Assembly: GCA_013397935.1 (NCBI GenBank) | Contig: VZRN01000251.1 | Location: 124,656-188,655 of the forward strand | Length of the DNA stretch: 64,000 nt | From: Dasyornis broadbenti | Lineage: Eukaryota > Chordata > Aves > Passeriformes > Dasyornithidae | Reading direction: 5' to 3' | Shown: positions 26,796 to 38,600 of the stretch, piece by piece | Layout: each line of letters starts with the position of its first letter | Numbering within the stretch: the first letter of the stretch is position 1 | Notes under the pieces: model-generated | What the model was told of the DNA's origin: nothing | Seen by the model: the letters and a program-made list of their open reading frames with translations, nothing else | Database searches by the model: none | Made by a program: the position numbers and the translations under genes

Positions 26796-28045
26796 TTTAG
26801 TAAAAATTTTATTTGAAATGTAGCATGAATCTGTAACCATCAGCCTTAAACCATAACAGTTTGAACAGAGCATTTGTACAATATGCCATGTATTTCTATA
26901 CATGCTCCCCCCAACCCCTGTTTATTCAGTCATTATCAAACAAACAATAGTTAGACAGGAATAATAAGCATTCACTTCTAGAAAGAAAACTTTGGCATGT
27001 ATACGACTGGCTAGTTAAAGTAAACAGTGGTAGATTCAAGTCAGAAAGAGACCCACTCGTTTTGTTTCACAGCATTTTTGATCAGGATGAAGCTCCCCAG
27101 CACTACTTTCTAGGTAATACAAAAATGAGTCTTTTTTTCTGTCCTGAACAGCCTGTTACAGGACAAAACCACGTTAAGAGAGATGTAAAAAACTCAACTT
27201 TTAACTCAAGAAGGTGTCAGCTTCAAAGCAGTTTAGGTCAAAGGGATTTTGCAGACATTAGTTTGGTCATGAATAAAACCTTTAAAGGTCTGCTCGTGTT
27301 CCTGAACTCTGTGTCACCGAGCTTTTCACCACTTGGCACCACTGGCAACTTCTCCTTTGAACTAGAAAAAGCAGTTTGCTCAAAAGTCATGTCCACTGCA
27401 GGAGTGTCAGAAAAAATCTAAAGTTTGCACTGGGCCCATCTTCTGTCTTGAGTTTCTGTCACTGCTGTTGGCCCCTTACACAACTTCTTACTCATCTAGA
27501 AAAGGAGGGAAAACCATTTGCAAGGCATTTCTTCCTGGCATACAGCAGACAATGCTTCCGCTTCAAAAACCAGAAAGCAATGAAAGAACCCTGAATTATT
27601 AATAAGAAAAAACAAGCCTCCTTTGAGAAGAATTACTGGTGATTCTCCAAGTACTTACAAAAAAATACAGTATTTATACAACTTCTCCAGAACTATTATA
27701 ATTAACATATTTTAATGTAGTACTAACAAAATAAATCCATAGATACAAATGGTTGCACTTCAAAGCAGGAATATCTACCCCAGATGTTGATTTTGCTGCA
27801 ATTTCATTATTGCTGTGGAACAGAGAGTGGTTAAGTCATGTCGATACGAGCCTCTCTTTCTTATACACATCAGAGTATCTAATTCAGAAAACGTTCTCCA
27901 GCAAGTCAGAACACATTTAACGTAATTTTTACAGTTCCTGCTAAATGTTTGTGATCCAAAGTTGACTGAACCATGGTGCAACAGGGCACAAATGGCAGAA
28001 GAGCAGAGGCAGGAAGGGCAGAACAAGTAGCTCGATTCAGACTCG
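26796..28045 (-). other. RAE1: RAE1 3'UTR (about 1.25 kb)
   Basis: AT-rich sequence after the RAE1 stop, with no continuing frame. Two AATAAA signals on the minus strand, at 26926-26921 and 26813-26808, mark probable 3' ends at about 26900 or 26795. The end point is inferred from the signals only. Confidence 0.65.
26808..26813 (-). promoter_or_regulatory. Candidate RAE1 distal polyadenylation signal
   Basis: AATAAA on the minus strand, 1.23 kb after the RAE1 stop. A second canonical hexamer lies at 26926-26921 and would be the proximal alternative. Confidence 0.5.
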
Positions 28046-28132
28046 CTACTTCTTATTCCTGGGCTTCAGCTCTTCTGCTGCATTTCGCAGAAAAATGTAG
28101 TTTTTCTTCTGTGGATTATAAAACTCATGACC
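28046..28132 (-). CDS. RAE1: RAE1 last coding exon
   Basis: 87 nt, from [20 protein letters not shown] to PRNKK and TAG at 28048-28046. The acceptor is CTTCAG|GGTCAT. Confidence 0.97.
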   Translation of the reverse strand, partial: GHEFYNPQKKNYIFLRNAAEELKPRNKK

Positions 28133-31100
28133 CTGAAGAGAAAAATAATCTACATTTACTCTCTTCAAAGAAGAAATGTCAGCATCACTTAAAATGTAAG
28201 AATATGAATATTCCATTAGTTTGGTTTATTAAGATTTAATCTTACAGCCTCTAAGACCAAATACTGGACCACGCTGGTGGATTAGAAACAGCTTTGATGA
28301 GCAATTGCAAGAACTATACATATAAAATTTAAGGGACTTTTATGCATTTTTAAAGTATAAAGTATTCTTAATTAAAAAAAAAAACATAGATCTCTAAGTT
28401 CTACTTTACAGGTGCCTAAGGACTCAATACGATTTCTTTTAAATGTCATTCTAGGCAGAGAAGAAACTAAACCTTTAATGGCCACCCAGCTTCACTTTGT
28501 ATTTTCTATCTTTTAAATGACAAAAGGTCACATTTTTTCAAAGTGAAGCCCAAGTTCTACAAGCAATTGCAGAACTTTCTGCTCCCCAGCTGCAGATGCA
28601 AATGCACTATTTTGCATATTCATATCATTTGCATACACATCACCAAATTCATACTTAAGTATCCAAATCAGGGGGAGTAAACACTAATGAAACTACGGAA
28701 GTCCAACATGCAAGCTGGAAATTACCAATGCTATGGACAAGAAATGGTTCAGGGAAGGAAGGTTAGCACTTCACATCTACTGATTTTACTACTTAATATT
28801 GGTTTACAGATCTGAAAGATACCACTGCAGTCTACCCAAGCATTAGAACTGAAGAATTCATCTGCCCTGACACCAATAAATATCTTACTGTGGCCAGAGG
28901 ACTGGATACGATGCAGTAAATTTTAATTAGCTCTTTGTGACATGCAATCAAGTTAATCAATGTGATTTCTGCATTCATTTCACTCAAAACCACAAGGAAC
29001 ATTATCCTCAAAGCACCACGAAAATTAGTTACATTTCAAGCTTGCTACCCTCTTCTTAGACTATTAAGAAATATTGATTTTCCCCAGATTATTGTTTGCT
29101 GTGGTTCTGCTGCACCTGTATTGTGAAGTGTGGAAGAGAAATACATAAACAAGTACCATCAAAAAGCCTCACTGAGTGGTGAAAATTTAATAAAGAGCTT
29201 TCAAACACTGGGATAAGTGTTGGGATAAGTGTTTACAGCCAGTCACAGCTTTTCTTTCTGCACAAGCAGCAGAGATGTGCATTTCACAAGATCTGTGGGA
29301 AGCTGTTAAGGTGCCACGCTGCCCCATGACACTGCCCACGGCACAGCGTGTGTGAGCACCCACAGCAACCTCTGAATCAGGGAATTTACATTTTGCTCAT
29401 CCATATTTGCAAACCAGCATCATTTAGCAAACTTGTCCAGCCGACGCTAGAACACCACGAAGTCACAGCTTCAGTGTTAAACTTCATCAGGTGGCCAAAA
29501 TGGCCATTGCAAGTTTTCTTAGGAATCAGAAAGACTCAGCTTCTGTTTATAAAGAACAGCAAAAGCCTCACAAGGAGAAGAGCCTTAGTTGTCAACTTCA
29601 AGTGTGAACATGAGTCTAAATCTTTCTTACCTTTGACCAATCATAGCTGGAAGCATAAGCAAATATATTGCCATTGTGGTTGAAACAACAAGCAGATATT
29701 GGCTGGTCCAGTTGCTCTGAGGTTTTTAGCTTTGTCCGAGCATCTTTATCCCAAAAGCTGAATCTCCCATCAGATCCTACAGTTGCCAGAGTGCCATGGA
29801 CAGGGTGGAATGCTATCCCATTGACCTGCAGAACCATACAAAACACCACGTAAAACACCACACACATAGCAACAGGTGATGGGAACAGTCACAGCAGACG
29901 TGCTGAAGCCTACAGGAAAATTTCAACTTAGATACAACCCTTAAGTTTTTAAAATCTTTTCAGATATGTTTTTGGAGAAAAAACTCAAAAACCAAGCAAA
30001 GAGAAACCACCAAAGCAACAAGAAAAGCACCATGTATTTTTGTAGTATCTAACAATTCAACGCATAATGCCATTACAGAACTATTGTTTCGATATCTGCA
30101 GAATTAACAAGTGTCAACTCCACTTGTTGACAAGAAGATTCAATAAAAGGCTGATCTAGTGCTTGTTTTATGGGAAGTATGAGAATTTGCCTTTCCTCTT
30201 AAAACATATCTAAGACAACTTCAGGCAAAAGAAAAAGGCCAAGGAGAACGAACAACTCACAGCCAGTTTTACATTAGGAGTGTACATTGTATATATGATG
30301 CATGGTACATGTTGGATACTCACAGCATAGATGTCCTGAGGTGCTGATGTGTTTGTTCCATTGGAGCGATGACATTTAAAAGTGAAATTATCTTTAGCAC
30401 TGGAAAGGAAATTGAAAATTGAAAAAAAAAAAAAAGGCTTTTTATTTTCATCATTGTGAAGTGAGCAATAAAGAAAAGACGTTTTATTGAACGACACTTA
30501 CGGATTTGGGGGGTTGATATAATGAATAGCTACTCTTCCTTCAATACTTCCAAGAGCAAATCCAGTTGGTTTGTTCACTTTGTCTTTGAAAATAGCAACA
30601 CAGCGATGCTGGATTTGAGAAAGATACCAAGGAGTTTTAGACAGAGACATCTTTTCCACAGGGACACAAAACATCACAGACATCAAGGCAAGGTAAAGCA
30701 AAACCACTAACAAGGTCAAGAGTTAGGTCAAATTCTGTTGAGAATTTGGGCAACAGTATTTACATTTCTAAATCTTTGTGAAGATCAGCAACATCAACAG
30801 CAAACCAGGTCACTGCCAGGTTAAGGTAACTTGATTTTGAAACACTGCACGTTTTTACAAAAAATGTCAAGCCCAGAATGTCAACAATCTGTACAAATTC
30901 ACTCAAATGTTATTATTTACCTGGTGTTTAAGAGGGGATTCTATTCTTCTAAATTCAGAAGGCTGGTTCTCTAACTGATAAACTATCAAACCCCTTTCTG
31001 CAGTGGCCACCGCTGCCATAGGATGAACCTGGATAAGGTTATAAAACAGATTGGAAGACACACTTGCGTTAATTAATTGTGTTAATAGTATTCATTCGGC

Positions 31101-33532
31101 ATTACCCTACAGAAGCCCCCAGAACATATTCCTACTCCCAGTTACCCCGCTGGCACCAGTTTACCACATGTCCTGCCTTACCACATCTGCACAGTAACAT
31201 CTTTCAGGGAGCTGCAGTGTCATCATAGGTGTCGGTGAACGAGTATCCCAGAACTGAGCGGAACAGAGAAATAAACAAACTTACACTTGGAGCTCAGGAT
31301 ACCTCATCATTACTACGGGACAGAGAACATAACTGGCACCACGTTGTTTCATTCTTGTTAAACTCAGAATAGTGCAACTCTCTGTGAAGTGAGGCTATTC
31401 CACTAACTATTAGCGCCTAATAAAGTATTTTCACTTCACAGAAATATTTTGATACACAAATTACTAGCACACTTTGTGTCCACTTGTTCAGGTAAAAATC
31501 ATACCTTCAAAGTTTTATCCCAGCTTCCTGTCATCACACAGCTGTAATTTGGTGCTTTAATCCAATGGATGGTCTTCACAGGAGCATCATGCTAAACAGA
31601 AAAAGGACAAACACACATACAAGAAGCAACCATTGAAGGCAGTAACTCTTCTTGAGTTATAACCAGTAACTAGTTCTAGTCACCATAATTACATATTCTA
31701 CAAACAGACATTAACTTCTAATTTGAGAATGTAAATTGTAATCCCTGTTATTGTTGCAGCAGAAAGCTGGTATTTGTGAAGTGAACTGAATGACTTCTTA
31801 AAACTTGTTTTCTCCTCTAAAGCAGCAGTATGACTTGGTGAGATCACTGCAGCAGTGGAAAAAGCTCTCTTAAGTAAAACAGAGGGAAGAGATGCACAGG
31901 GTATTTAAATCACTTTGATCACCTATTCAGGTACACTTCACTGCGTCAAGAAATATAAAAACCAGAAAGGCAGCTTTTAATAAAAACAGAAGAAAGTAGA
32001 TCTAGTACTTTGGGCTTTACTCACTTGTGCAATCTGAATTGCTTGATTACTGTTGAGATCCCACATTTTGGCAGTTTTATCACAGGAAGCAGTAAATACT
32101 TTACTCCCATCCTAAAAAACAAGAATAAAACCAAGAGATTAACTGGCTCTATCGGAAAACTGTCAAGTCTCATTCTCTTCTAGTAACAGTGTAACATCAA
32201 CATAACATGTACAGGGATCGCAAGACAAAGAAGAAACATAAAATCAAATTTATTTATGTCATAAAAAAGCAACCAGCGCTGGCTTTTATTTAGCCTTTGA
32301 TACACTCCTAACTTTTAAATTCACTTTTAGCCTTCTTACACCCATACCACTCATTTACAACAATGTAACTCCTTCCATTAACCATAGGCTGCAGCTACAC
32401 GTGGCATTCATCTGCCTGCAAACCGCACAGCAATTTATTTAGGGTTTTGGTAAAAATTGTGTATTTGTTTTTAAATAAGAACATACATCACTCCAGCAGG
32501 CATCTAGTACGGGCCCTGTGTGCATCTGCTGAGCCTTTGGAATTGTCTGTCCATTATCCTGAACTTCCCAGCAGCGAACCTATACAGAAAAAGCAAATGC
32601 AGATATAACGTATTAACAGGAACTTCAAAGACTTGTCTTGAAAACCCCAGCCTTAGTTCATCCAACAAAAAGTATGGTTATAAACACTAAAGTCTGGGTT
32701 TTTTTCAGAACTACTGAAACCTTGTTTTTCTGCTTATGCTCCTTTCACCTGCAGAGCCAAAACTCAACCCAACTTCAACTCCACCTCAATAGTACCATGC
32801 AAACATGTAACCCTTCACCACTGTCCTGGAGAAGCCTTAGCCCTCAGCTGGGCAGAAGCCACTTGCTGCAGGCCACCAGCCAGCAGATCAAACACAACAG
32901 TTAAAAAACATGCCCACATTTGTCTTCCCTCCCTGACTGGGCCAGCTGGGATCTCATCCTTCATATCAAAAAAACTTCAATAACTTTGTCTGATAACTTC
33001 ATCAATAATTTGATCTTTTTGGGACTGCACTGTCAAAGTGGGTGATTTATCAACTATGTCAAACATAGTGCCTTGGTAAGAGACATAAATTTTGCAGTTC
33101 TCCAACAAGTTAGGTTTTCAGCTGCCCTGGCACAAGCTTCTAGGATCCCATTTCGCAGTTTAGGAACTTTATTCATCTGCATGTCTCACTGAGAGTACTT
33201 ACATCATTTGCCCATGATCCTGCAATGAGGAAATTACCCGGCAGCGTTGGTGGACTAAATGCTAAGCAAGATATGCTGTCATCAGGTGGAGATGTTACTT
33301 CAATATCCTATAAAGGACAGGAGACAGAACAAAATTTGCCACATTTGAAAACTGTGAACTGAGTTCTTACTTCTACAGAGTCAGTAGGTCCTGCTGTGAT
33401 ACATTAGCACACACACAGCAGCACGGAGGCTGACACACGTACCTTCATAGGGTTGTGGTTATCTGCTGTGGTGCTGCCAAACATGCTGGTACCTCCGGTA
33501 CCGAACCCCGATGTTGATCCGAACAGACTCAT
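28046..33532 (-). CDS. RAE1: RAE1 mRNA export factor, WD-repeat protein, eleven coding exons
   Basis: The exons are 33532-33443, 33307-33203, 32579-32487, 32111-32025, 31591-31505, 31253-31182, 31028-30921, 30608-30502, 30399-30324, 29825-29631 and 28132-28046. Joined they give 1,107 nt, or 368 residues plus stop, the length of human RAE1. All splice sites are GT-AG and all phases fit. The protein starts [10 protein letters not shown] and ends [10 protein letters not shown]-type strands are visible as MWDL (exon 4), FWDT (exon 6) and FWDKD (exon 10), and the family forms a seven-bladed beta-propeller. RAE1 binds the GLEBS motif of NUP98 at nuclear pores, acts in mRNA export and helps regulate mitotic spindle and checkpoint; that is family knowledge. 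No truncation or lost motif was found. Its 5' end faces the 3' end of SPO11 at a few hundred bases. Confidence 0.97.
28596..28634. promoter_or_regulatory. Octamer (POU-factor) motif cluster in the RAE1 last intron
   Basis: Within 39 bp lie ATGCAAAT (28596-28603), TTTTGCAT (28610-28617, one mismatch) and ATTTGCAT (28627-28634). Two are perfect octamers in opposite orientations. Binding is inferred from the motif only. Confidence 0.35.
29631..29825 (-). CDS. RAE1: RAE1 coding exon 10
   Basis: 195 nt, the longest RAE1 exon. It runs from [20 protein letters not shown] through FSFWDKD to YASSYDWSK. The acceptor is CTGCAG|GTCAAT and the donor AAG|GTAAGA. Confidence 0.98.
30324..30399 (-). CDS. RAE1: RAE1 coding exon 9
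   Basis: 76 nt, completing P and continuing [18 protein letters not shown] to APQDIYA. The acceptor is TTCCAG|TGCTAA and the donor GCT|GTGAGT. Confidence 0.96.
30502..30608 (-). CDS. RAE1: RAE1 coding exon 8
   Basis: 107 nt, from [20 protein letters not shown] to YINPPN, ending in phase 2. The acceptor is ATCCAG|CATCGC and the donor CC|GTAAGT. The intron to the next exon is only 102 bp. Confidence 0.97.
30921..31028 (-). CDS. RAE1: RAE1 coding exon 7
   Basis: 108 nt, from [18 protein letters not shown] to ESPLKHQ. The acceptor is ATCCAG|GTTCAT and the donor CAG|GTAAAT. Confidence 0.96.
31182..31253 (-). CDS. RAE1: RAE1 coding exon 6
   Basis: 72 nt, from [11 protein letters not shown] to RCYCADV. 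The acceptor is GCTCAG|TTCTGG and the donor GTG|GTAAGG. Confidence 0.95.
31505..31591 (-). CDS. RAE1: RAE1 coding exon 5
   Basis: 87 nt, from [18 protein letters not shown] to WDKTLK. The acceptor is TTTAG|CATGAT and the donor AAG|GTATGA. Confidence 0.96.
32025..32111 (-). CDS. RAE1: RAE1 coding exon 4
   Basis: 87 nt, from [19 protein letters not shown] to IQIAQ, with a clear WD-repeat ending. The acceptor is TTTTAG|GATGGG and the donor CAA|GTGAGT. Confidence 0.97.
32487..32579 (-). CDS. RAE1: RAE1 coding exon 3
   Basis: 93 nt, from [12 protein letters not shown] to LDACWSD. The acceptor is TATAG|GTTCGC and the donor GAT|GTATGT. Confidence 0.96.
33203..33307 (-). CDS. RAE1: RAE1 coding exon 2
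   Basis: 105 nt in phase 0, from [17 protein letters not shown] to LIAGSWAND. The acceptor is TATAG|GATATT and the donor GAT|GTAAGT. It encodes the first propeller strands. Confidence 0.96.
33443..33532 (-). CDS. RAE1: RAE1 coding exon 1 (transcript exon 2)
   Basis: Thirty codons, from [11 protein letters not shown] to NHNPMK, with donor AAG|GTACGTG. Only 7 nt of 5'UTR precede the ATG in this exon, because a clear acceptor TTTGCAG|GTCAAGG lies at 33542-33539. The rest of the 5'UTR must be in an upstream non-coding exon. Confidence 0.96.
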
Positions 33533-33539
33533 CCTTGAC

Positions 33540-34480
33540 CTGCAAACGAGCAAAAGGTTGAGCCTTGCAAGGCCCTCAAGCGTGCCTTGGGCGTCTCACC
33601 GCAGCCACCAGACCAGCACGCCCCTGGAAGACACCCAGGGTTATACAAATATACCAAATAAAATATAATACAATAAATAAAATAAAAATACACTTCGTTG
33701 CTGCTGAATCCCCCACACCTCCCGGCTGCCCACCCTGCCGCGGATCCCTCTCGGGCCGTGCCCTGCCAGAGCCAACCACGCCACGCCCCTCGCTGGTACC
33801 CGGGGCTGCGGGAGCAAGGCCGCCCCGGGAAGCCCGAGCTCAGCCCCGGCTGCTTCTCCTGCGACGCACGCCCCAGCCGGGGCTCTCTGCCCACCCCCGA
33901 GGCCGCCGCTCCGCGGAGCTCCCTCTCCCCGACCGACAGCACCCAGGGCAGCCCCTCGGGCACGGCAGGCCCGGCCGGGAGCGCGCACCGGGGCCGCCCT
34001 CACGCACCGCTGTGGGGCCCGCTCCGGCCCGGTACCAGCGACANNNNNNNNNNNNNNNNNNNNNNNNNNNNNNNNNNNNNNNNNNNNNNNNNNNNNNNNN
34101 NNNNNNNNNNNNNNNNNNNNNNNNNNNNNNNNNNNNNNNNNNNNNNNNNNNNNNNNNNNNNNNNNNNNNNNNNNNNNNNNNNNNNNNNNNNNNNNNNNNN
34201 NNNNNNNNNNNNNNNNNNNNNNNNNNNNNNNNNNNNNNNNNNNNNNNNNNNNNNNNNNNNNNNNNNNNNNNNNNNNNNNNNNNNNNNNNNNNNNNNNNNN
34301 NNNNNNNNNNNNNNNNNNNNNNNNNNNNNNNNNNNNNNNNNNNNNNNNNNNNNNNNNNNNNNNNNNNNNNNNNGACGGACGGGGCGGGGCCGCGGCTGCG
34401 CACTGAGCGAATGGGGCGGAGGGCAGGGCGGGGCGGCGTGGGCGGGACGTTCGGGCCCCGCCCTATCAGACGTTGCAAGT
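33540..34480 (-). promoter_or_regulatory. RAE1: RAE1 5' region: CpG island, non-coding first exon and promoter
   Basis: Because RAE1 coding exon 1 begins at an acceptor (33539), a non-coding first exon must lie upstream. CG-dense sequence runs from about 33710 to 34475, broken by the gap. Between 34374 and 34465 are at least five GC boxes (GGGGCGGGGC, GGGGCGG, GGGCGG and the reverse CCCCGCCC), typical of a TATA-less Sp1 promoter. Candidate first-exon donors on minus are CAGCG|GTGCGT (GT at 34007) and CTG|GTACCG (near 34034); I cannot choose between them. An AT-rich patch at 33645-33695 interrupts the island. Confidence 0.75.
34044..34373. other. Assembly gap (330 N) in the RAE1 CpG island
   Basis: A run of 330 Ns between the GC-box cluster and the RAE1 5'UTR region. 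It probably contains the transcription start and part of non-coding exon 1. Confidence 1.
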
Positions 34481-34899
34481 TGGGTGTTTTTTGGGGTTGT
34501 CTCCGAGCCGCAGGTGCCCTGACCCTCCTGTCGTACAGATGCCGCTGGACCAGCCTTGTATTGCCTGGGATTACAGTGCCTGTGCACCTGGACACAAGCC
34601 ATCATCAGTTGTAACACTGCCACTGTGCAGTTCATGAAAAGGGCACTTCATTCAAATTTACTGCTGGTGAAACAGCAGTAAAAAACCCCAACTAGATAAA
34701 TCTACTGAAAATATCGTCTGTAAGATCCATGCTAATGGCTGTGGAGATCAATTTTGGAGGTATTTTCTATGCAGTCAGACTCCCTCACGTAAAAATTACT
34801 GTACACTTTAATCACCACAGTTTTCTGCTTATTTTTGCTGTTTTAGAGCCAACTAAATAAATAAAAATGAACAAAGGATTCTGTTAGGATGTGAATAAT

Positions 34900-35514
34900 T
34901 AACAGGATTGTTTATTAAATTCTTCACCAGTAACAACTGCTTTCTTATTTATTCATTGAAGACAAATAGTAATTTGCTTGGAAGGTTTACAGTTGCTTGA
35001 GATATGCAGTAATAAAGAACTGTTTCTGGCTTTTAGGTCTGAATTTACAGTGAGCACGAAACCCCACAATGCTGTACCTAAAATAATTTCCAAAAGGAGG
35101 CATGTGCAATAAAACCTTAACTAAGTTTTTCACTCCCTTCCAAAATAAAAAGCTTGATACAGCATCATGCTGTGCTTTAAAACAGAAGGCAAAACAATTT
35201 CTGGATACATTTTTGAACTTCACATTTTTCTGGCCAGAAAAAACACATTTCATTATTTTTTCTGTGTGTACCATTGCATTTGGCACTGTTTCACAACAGA
35301 AACCACAGAATGGAAGTAGCAGTATTCTGCAAAAATCATAATTTCTTTTATGATTTGAACGAAGAAAAAGAGAAAAATTATACTCTAGATACAGTGATAA
35401 AGAAACTGAACAAGAAACTGACAGATACTTCTCTGTCTCTGCACTTTTTTTACCTAAGAGAAGTCAACAAAACAATTCAATATATAGAAAAACATTTCAA
35501 TTGCAAAGCAGCAT
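34900..35514 (-). other. SPO11: SPO11 3'UTR (inferred)
   Basis: AT-rich sequence after the SPO11 stop. On the minus strand AATAAA occurs at 34953-34948 and 34916-34911, so the transcript probably ends near 34890-34930. That leaves about 0.4-0.5 kb to the RAE1 GC-box promoter. Confidence 0.6.
34911..34916 (-). promoter_or_regulatory. Candidate SPO11 polyadenylation signal
   Basis: AATAAA on the minus strand, 600 bp after the SPO11 stop. A second copy at 34953-34948 overlaps an AATAAATAAG stretch. Confidence 0.5.
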
Positions 35515-35634
35515 TCATAGCCATCCACCAAACTGCAGTTTGTTTGGTAAATAGACTCTGGACAGGTAATCTGATGAGAGAGAAGTTAAAACTTGAATTT
35601 CAGCCTTCAGTTTAGATGCTGCCATAATTTCCAG
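35515..35634 (-). CDS. SPO11: SPO11 last coding exon
   Basis: 120 nt encoding LEIMAASKLKAEIQVLTSLS to NKLQFGGWL and TGA at 35517-35515. The acceptor TTTTTTTTAG|CTGGAA follows an unusually long T-rich tract (about 19 consecutive Ts, then TATTTTATT). Confidence 0.96.
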   Translation of the reverse strand: MEIMAASKLKAEIQVLTSLSSDYLSRVYLPNKLQFGGWL

Positions 35635-38600
35635 CTAAAAAAAATAAAATAAAAAAAAAAAAAAAAAAAGAGGAAAAAATTAATATGTGATCCAAGGTTA
35701 GGAATTTAAGTAAGAAAATTCCATCCACTCATTGGATGTGCATGTAGAACTGTAAAGTGGTTCAGATGGCTTGGGATAGGCTTTCTCAATCTTGCCTCCT
35801 TTTAGGGCTACAAAACCTTACTGGTTCTGCTGTATTAAGAACTTGTCAGACATGGGATTTGTGCTGTGGGGAGTAAGAAATAGAAAACAGTAGGTTTGTA
35901 CATACTTCTTTTTTCCACAGTGGCTGATAAGCAATGTAAGGTCTCTTTTGAATACTTGCTAACTTATTTTGATCCTGCTTTGTAAATGGAATCAGGGCAT
36001 CTTTGCGTATGTTTAATCTGCAAAGAAAATGAAATTCTTAAATTTTCTCACACACTTAAAAATGTATTTGTCCAACTTATTTCTTTATATTAAGCCAAAA
36101 TAATGCATGAAAAGAATAATGGATTAAAATGGATTTCTGTGCAGTAATTCAGACTGCACTTCCTGTCTATGAAGCAGAAGGATACTTCTGTTTCTTTGGG
36201 GAAATAACTCACCTCTTGAGATCAGATGGAAGGAGACCAAGCCACTTGATAGAGGGAACGGTGAGATGATGGGCCTCAAAAGACATGGACTGAAATAAGA
36301 AAGGTCAGCTATAACATTCAGTGATCTTTAGTTTAACTTGGGATATTCTTTTTCCATTTCTCTACTGAACAGTTCACCCATCTGCCATCTGCCATTACCT
36401 GTGTCTGCCTGCCTTCCATATTGTGTTTCCATACCTTGTCTGTAGCCATGTAACATGATAATACTTCCTTGTTCCTCCTGCCTCTTCTTCCAGAATGTTC
36501 CACACTAACACAAGCATCCCTAAGGAAATTGTCACTCCACAATAAAATCTTTACCAACATAACATGATATTGTGGAGAATCACCCATATCACAAGTTAGG
36601 TCCTTCCTCCTCCCAAGGTCCCTCCAGCCTTCATTCCTCTTCTAAGGCAGAAACAAAGTCAAATGGTGGACCCTTTTCTATTTAAACTGTCTGAAAGCTG
36701 CCTGTGCAGCAGAGGAAAAACTGTGACATGTAGTAAAATGAAACTCTTGTCATTACTATCCAGTTTCTTTTTGTTGCAGGAAGAAGCTGTTTCTGCAGAC
36801 ACACAAGGCCTGAAAACCATGTCTTTGTGTTGGAAGAAAATGGTTAAAGGCAGTACCCATTCTGACAAAGGCTATAACATTTCATGCATTCCAGCTTCCA
36901 GGCTGGGCTACAAAACAATGTATTTGAAGGGGAAAAATATACTCACCACAGATCCGTATTTGTAGATGCACATTATTTCCACACCTGGGTTGCAGAATAC
37001 CAAAAGTCAAGTGTCTGTTTGTGTGCACAGTGGCCATGTTTAAGGAGACTGTTTAAAAATTCAGTTTTATGACGTAACAGTTATGGCTTTATGATTAGTG
37101 AGGTTCTTTATGGTTTACATATATTTTTAGATTATGTTAAAACAGTAATCTCAGATAATGTCACCTTCATATAGTTAAATGTTTCACACTGTCTGTGTGT
37201 AGTCAATTCAAACCCAAGGATAATCAGCTCTTTTACACATTGTGCAACATCTATTAATAAAAATGTCTGTCTTTATCCTTTATGTAGGTCATTCATATCT
37301 CTTAATACTATTGCTTTGAGCAGCTGCTTCTCATTTTGCAGTAATCTCCCTAATTTGAGGTGGGGTAAATGTAGATACAGAACCTTCTGATTGTGTAGGA
37401 TTTCTGGACTCTCAGAACCTTTCCATAAGAGTGAGAAAGGACATTCTAAACAAATTTTGCTTTCCTTTTATGCCGTTAAACTTTACAGATTTACCATGTG
37501 GATCTGCATCCATAAGGGTGAAAATAGGAATTTGAAAAGAATCCCACAGCTTCCTGACCAAAAGTCGTGTATTAAGATCGGGTATGCCTCTTCCCTAAAG
37601 AAATAAAAGAAAAGCAGACAGTTTCAAATTAACTGAAACAACATCTGGCTACATATGTGTTTACATTTGCCATTTAAAAGCAAGCAAACAAACAAAATGC
37701 TGGCAGAGACGTTTCTCCAGCAGCTGTTTTGCAGGGAAAGTTCTATGCTCCTATTTTGGCTCTGTGCAGAGGGAGGGCCAGGCTGGGAGCAGCTGCGCAG
37801 GTGTTCTGGATTATGGGCACTGCAGAAGTACCAGACATTCCTCTGTTTAAGGGGTTAATTTGTGAGGTCTGGGAGTTGATGTATAGATGTACCCTGGTGT
37901 CTGTATGAGCTGGTGTAAGAAGGCCACTTTTTTATCTCAGATATGTATTGATGGCATTAATGAAACAATATAAAACAAATTCTTGCTATGACTGACTAGA
38001 AATGGACTGTGTGTGGCATGGTAGATGTGCTTATCTCTCTTAGGAATGGGGAAATGCTTTTTCCTCATTGTACGTATATTTCATTTACACATTCCTGTTA
38101 ATTCTCCTGGCTCCGTAGCTCTTTCAGTACAATCCAAAACCAACCAATTCTGTTTCATTTGGGTTTGCAAAACCCAGATCTTTAAGGACAAAAGGTCACT
38201 CAACAGTTGAGCCTTTCTGAGACTGAGCAGCGACTTTGCAGCAGCACAGGAAGCTGGTAAGCTACCAGGCTTTAAGATGTTTGGATGAAATAAGTCTTTA
38301 GAATGTGTATTTCATATTTCTATGAGGATAATTAAATTTTTAAAAATAATGTTAGATATGTTTCATATTCATTTTATTATGGTCTTTTGCCCAGGTTGGA
38401 GCGGCATTATAGATAAAGCCAAAGTATTCTTTAAATTAGATGTAGCTGGAGGATATGAAATGCAAGACGCATACCGTGATCATGATACATGGGGACACTT
38501 TACTGAAGAAGTCGTCATCCAGGAGTCTCTGAAAAGTTGCATCTTTTTCTACAATTAACATAAATTTGGCATGTGAGGTTAAATCTTTTGTGTTAAGGTT

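Larger units (their letters stand above)
28133..33442 (-). other. RAE1: RAE1 introns
   Basis: Ten GT-AG introns of 102 to 1,498 bp lie between the coding exons. The largest, 28133-29630, contains a POU-octamer-like cluster at 28596-28634 and is otherwise AT-rich. Others over 300 bp are 29826-30323, 30609-30920, 31592-32024, 32112-32486 and 32580-33202; I saw no gene or recognisable repeat in them. Confidence 0.85.

Noticed and set aside
33565..34614. Plus-strand 349-codon frame over the RAE1 CpG island
   Set aside because: It spans the 330-N gap and GC-rich DNA, overlaps the RAE1 5' region on the other strand and has no recognisable domain.
35701..35830. Protein-like minus-strand reading (ending SNEWMEF) in SPO11 intron 12
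   Set aside because: The true last exon at 35515-35634 continues the SPO11 frame exactly. This reading is in another frame, lacks good splice sites and resembles no known protein.
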